A stretch of DNA of 64,000 bases from assembly GCF_040499845.1 (NCBI RefSeq), contig NZ_CP159342.1, positions 744,001 through 808,000 on the forward strand. The letters run 5' to 3'. Under the pieces are notes generated by a model, which was not told the DNA's origin, searched no databases, and saw only the letters and a program-made list of their open reading frames with translations. How positions within the stretch are numbered: position 1 is the first letter of the stretch; every line of letters starts with the position of its first letter. The DNA comes from Micromonospora sp. CCTCC AA 2012012. GTDB lineage: Bacteria; Actinomycetota; Actinomycetes; Mycobacteriales; Micromonosporaceae. This document shows positions 61,152 through 64,000 of this stretch, one piece after another. The position numbers and the translations under genes are program-made.

Positions 61152-63080
61152 CTACCCCCGTCCGGCCCGCCCATGCCCGGTCAGCGCCGGTCGTTCGAGC
61201 AGATGCCCGAGCAGGTCCGCCAGGACGGCCATCCCGTCCCGGCTGAGCACCGACTCCGGATGGAACTGCACCCCGGCGAAGCCCGGCCCGCGCAGCGCGT
61301 GCACCGCCCCGTCGCCGGCGTCCCGGGACAGCTCCACCGGCCCGTACGGGGTGGCGACCCGGTCGGCGTCGGCCAGGGCGGTGAAGCTGGCGTAGAAGCC
61401 CACCCGGCGGGTCGTGCCGAACACCGGGATGTCCCGCGGCAGGCCCTGGTAGGGCGCCTCGCGGCGGTGCAGCGGCAGCCCGAGCAGCCCGGCGAGCAAC
61501 TGGTGCCCGAGGCAGACCGCCAGGGTGGGCCGGCCGGTGGCCAGCAGGTCGGCCAGCAGCTCCCGCAGCGCCGCCATCTTCGGGTCGGCGAGGTTGCGCG
61601 GGTCACCCGGACCCGGACCCACCACCACCAGGTCGTACGCCGCCACCGGCTCGGGTCGGCGCCAGTCGCAGCGGGCCACGGTCAGGCCGAGCGCGCCGAG
61701 CTGGTGGGCCAGCATCCCGGTGAAGGTGTCCTCACCGTCCACGATCAACGCGCGCCGGCCGGTCAGCCCGGGCAGCGCCGTCGCGCCCCGCTGGTCCAGC
61801 CAGAACCGGGCCAGCGGCGCGTTGCGGGCGGCCAGCGCGGCGCGTACCTCCGGGTCGTCGGCGAGGGACGGCGCCGGCTCCCGACCGGCGGTGGCGGGGT
61901 CGGCCCGTGGGGCGTCGGGGCCGAGGCCCAGCGCGGCCAGCACCCCGGCGGCCTTGGCGTGGGTCTCCGCCACCTCACCCGCGGCCGTCGAGTGCCGGAC
62001 CAGGGTGGCGCCGACCGGCACCCGCAGCCCGCCGGTGGGGGAGAGTTCCGCGGTACGGATCAGGATCGGCGCGTCCAGGGTCTGCCGGCCGGCGGTGTCG
62101 TGCCCCAGCAGGGCCAGCACCCCGGCGTAGTAGCGGCGGCCGGTCCGCTCGTGCCGGGCGATGACCCGGCAGGCGTTCTCCATCGGGCTGCCGGTCACGG
62201 TCGGGGCGAACATGGTCTCCCGGAGCACCTCCCGGACGTCCAGCGAGCCGCGCCCGGCGAGCAGGTACTCGGTGTGCGCGAGGTGCGCCATCTCCTTGAG
62301 GTACGGCCCGACGACCTGCCCGCCGTGCTCGGCGACGCACGCCATCATCTTCAGTTCCTCGTCCAGCACCATGTACAGCTCCTCGACCTCCTTCGGGTCG
62401 CGGAGGAAGCGCAGCAGGGCGTCCCGGTCGGCCGCCGCGCCGGTGTGGCGGAAGGTGCCGCTGATCGGGTTCATGGTGACCAGGCCGTCGTCCACGCTGA
62501 CGTGCCGCTCCGGGCTGGCGCCGACCAGGATCCGGTCCCCGGTGTGCACCAGGAACGTCCAGTACGCCCCGCGTTCGGCCAGCAGCAGGCGGCGCAGCGC
62601 GGTGGCCGCGGCGGCCAGCGGCGGCCCCTGCACGGTGGCGTGCAGGGTGCGGTGGATGACGAAGTTGGCTCCCTCGCCCCGGCCGATCTCCTCGTCGAGC
62701 ACCCGGCCGACGGTGCGGGCGTACTCGTCGTCGGAGATGTCGAAGCCGGCGTCGCGGGTGACCACCGCGGCGTCCGGCAGCGCGGCGACCGCCTCGGCCA
62801 GGCCGATCCGCTGGTGCCCGGCGATCAGCAGGCACTCCAGCGGCACGCGATCGTCGACGTGGGCGAAGCCCCGCTCGCCGATCTGCCGGTACGGCACCAG
62901 GGCCAGCGTGCGCGGTCCGGGCGCGTCGTCGGGCAGCGGGATGTCGGCGAGCCGGTCGACGGTGCGTACCGTGCCGGTGAAGAGGTCGAGGTGGTCGGCG
63001 CCCTCGCGGCGGACGAGCGCGAAGGGGCCGGGGTCGACGCCGTCGGCGACGGCGGCGAGCAGGTCGAGCGGGCGGGTCAT
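61152..63080 (-). CDS. PhzE-like anthranilate/ADIC synthase (TrpE-TrpG fusion)
   Basis: The 642-residue protein fuses a chorismate-binding domain (about 80-420; NPISGTFRHTGAAADRDALL, ETMFAPTVTGSPMENACRV) to a class I glutamine amidotransferase (about 455-630; CLGHQLLAG with the active Cys, FHPESVLS with His). Such fusions make anthranilate or 2-amino-2-desoxyisochorismate (PhzE). No other phenazine genes lie in the window, so the product may enter another pathway. ATG 63080. Confidence 0.85.
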   Translation of the reverse strand: MTRPLDLLAAVADGVDPGPFALVRREGADHLDLFTGTVRTVDRLADIPLPDDAPGPRTLALVPYRQIGERGFAHVDDRVPLECLLIAGHQRIGLAEAVAALPDAAVVTRDAGFDISDDEYARTVGRVLDEEIGRGEGANFVIHRTLHATVQGPPLAAAATALRRLLLAERGAYWTFLVHTGDRILVGASPERHVSVDDGLVTMNPISGTFRHTGAAADRDALLRFLRDPKEVEELYMVLDEELKMMACVAEHGGQVVGPYLKEMAHLAHTEYLLAGRGSLDVREVLRETMFAPTVTGSPMENACRVIARHERTGRRYYAGVLALLGHDTAGRQTLDAPILIRTAELSPTGGLRVPVGATLVRHSTAAGEVAETHAKAAGVLAALGLGPDAPRADPATAGREPAPSLADDPEVRAALAARNAPLARFWLDQRGATALPGLTGRRALIVDGEDTFTGMLAHQLGALGLTVARCDWRRPEPVAAYDLVVVGPGPGDPRNLADPKMAALRELLADLLATGRPTLAVCLGHQLLAGLLGLPLHRREAPYQGLPRDIPVFGTTRRVGFYASFTALADADRVATPYGPVELSRDAGDGAVHALRGPGFAGVQFHPESVLSRDGMAVLADLLGHLLERPALTGHGRAGRG

Positions 63081-63326
63081 CGGGTCTCCTCGGTGGACCG
63101 GGAGCCGCCGTGGGGGCGACCCGGGTGCCGGGGAAGGACCGGCGGCCGCCTCGTCGGGCGGCCGCGTCGGAAAGCTACGCGCGGGGGTGGGCCGCCGGGT
63201 CGGCGGGCCACCAGCAGGACAGGTGCGCGAGCATGACGATCACTGTACGCGACCCGCCGCCCCCGCGGGCCCCCGAACGCCGGGCCGGCCCGGGCGGATC
63301 TTGGCTTTGCCGACCGTCCCGGCGGG

Positions 63327-63332
63327 TAGGTT
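63327..63332 (+). promoter_or_regulatory. -10 element of a leaderless promoter for the FGGY kinase
   Basis: TAGGTT is followed by 8 nt and ATG 63341. Confidence 0.45.
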
Positions 63333-63340
63333 GACCGGCG

Positions 63341-64000
63341 ATGAACATTCTCGCTCTCGACCTGGGCACCTCCTCGGTACGGGCCCTCGTGCTGGACGCG
63401 GACGCCAACCCGCTGCCCGGCGCGCTGGCCCGGCGCAAGGTGCGGGTCGCCACCGGGGCCGACGGCAGCGGCACGCTCGACGGCCCCGGCTATCTCGCCT
63501 GCCTCGTCGAGTGCCTGGACGAGCTGGCCGCCGGCGGCCGGCTGCGCGACGTGGAACTGGTGGCGGCCTCCGCGCAGTGGCACTCGGTGCTGCCGCTGGA
63601 CGCCGCCGGGGAGCCGCTCGGGCCGGTGCTGACCTGGCTCGACACCCGCCCGATGCCGGTCGCCTCGGCGGTCGGACCGGCCGACCCGGAGGCCTTCCAC
63701 CAGCGCACCGGCACCTGGTTCCACCGGTGCTACTGGTCGGTCCGGCTGCCCTGGCTGCGCGCCCGCACCGCCACCCCGGTGGCCCGCTTCGTCGGGCTGG
63801 TCGACTACGTGCTGGGCGTGCTGCTCGACGAGGCGCCGATGTCGGTCTCGCTGGCCTCCGGCACCGGCCTGCTCGACCTGCACCGGATGGACTGGGACGC
63901 CGAGGCGTGCGAGCTGGCCGGGGTGCGACCGGCCGAGCTGCCGCCGCTGGCACCCACCGGCTGGCGCGGCCGGCTGCGCTCCGCGTACGCCCGGCGGTGG
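63341..64000 (+). CDS. FGGY family carbohydrate kinase (5' part; gene continues past the window)
   Basis: The first 220 residues read MNILALDLGTSSVRALVLDADA, the ATP-binding start of FGGY kinases, followed by ASAQWHSVLPLD and TWLDTRPMP, which resemble the gluconokinase/xylulokinase substrate region. No stop occurs before the window edge. It is divergent from the PhzE-like gene. Confidence 0.85.
   Translation, partial: MNILALDLGTSSVRALVLDADANPLPGALARRKVRVATGADGSGTLDGPGYLACLVECLDELAAGGRLRDVELVAASAQWHSVLPLDAAGEPLGPVLTWLDTRPMPVASAVGPADPEAFHQRTGTWFHRCYWSVRLPWLRARTATPVARFVGLVDYVLGVLLDEAPMSVSLASGTGLLDLHRMDWDAEACELAGVRPAELPPLAPTGWRGRLRSAYARRW

Noticed and set aside
61101..63236. 711-residue plus-strand frame
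   Set aside because: It is the antisense of the PhzE-like gene and has a Gly/Arg/Gln-biased composition with no motif.

Overview
The window is very GC-rich DNA from a filamentous actinobacterium, most likely Micromonospora or a close member of the Micromonosporaceae. The case rests on GTG/ATG starts, many leaderless promoters, mycothiol-linked enzymes (a TIGR03084-type protein and an Rv2466c-like DsbA protein), DUF3097, DUF4184, and a MurL/MurD2 pair. No rRNA, tRNA or CRISPR array was seen. A gene at each window edge is cut off.

Layout. 1-10.9 kb: housekeeping genes (DUF3097, serine hydrolase, NfeD/SPFH membrane pair, class A penicillin-binding protein, GNAT, dTMP-kinase-like protein, mycothiol-type protein, TrmH-type RNA methyltransferase). 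10.9-19.5 kb: a PucR regulator, the divergent murL/murD2 pair for D-glutamate incorporation into peptidoglycan precursors, and an aminotransferase plus methylmalonate-semialdehyde dehydrogenase operon. 21-33.6 kb: an amino-sugar region with two NgcE-type ABC importers (binding protein plus two permeases each), a GlcNAc-type kinase, a MurR/RpiR regulator and a SIS-domain protein. It is interrupted by a VOC-ArsR-SRPBCC operon and by a 1.2 kb IS-like element carrying a VOC-HxlR operon. 33.6-35.6 kb: an IS607-type element with serine recombinase TnpA and RNA-guided nuclease TnpB. 35.7-45.3 kb: an exonuclease/polymerase, a MobA-like transferase, an amidohydrolase, a YdjM-like protein, a Ser/Thr kinase, a GT4 glycosyltransferase and a glycogen-debranching-type enzyme. 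45.4-53.1 kb: a large glucosidase, HAD phosphatase, DUF4184 protein, lipoprotein behind a structured leader, and small proteins. 53.3-57.7 kb: a complete trehalose/maltose-type ABC importer with its ATPase. 58-64 kb: an AlkZ-like protein, a PRC-barrel stress protein, WrbA behind a sigma-B-type promoter, a PhzE-like anthranilate synthase fusion and a partial FGGY kinase.

How the parts fit together. Both amino-sugar importers lack an ATPase; the MsiK/SugC-like ATPase at 56.5-57.7 kb is the only candidate in the window and could serve all three importers. The kinase, regulator and SIS protein lie between the two NgcE cassettes, which points to uptake and phosphorylation of chitin- or wall-derived amino sugars. 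The most distinctive features are murL/murD2, the regulator-and-enzyme cargo element inserted at a shared CTAG of two convergent stop codons, the IS607 TnpB element, and a dispersed 60-bp palindrome present twice with identical 23-14-23 geometry.
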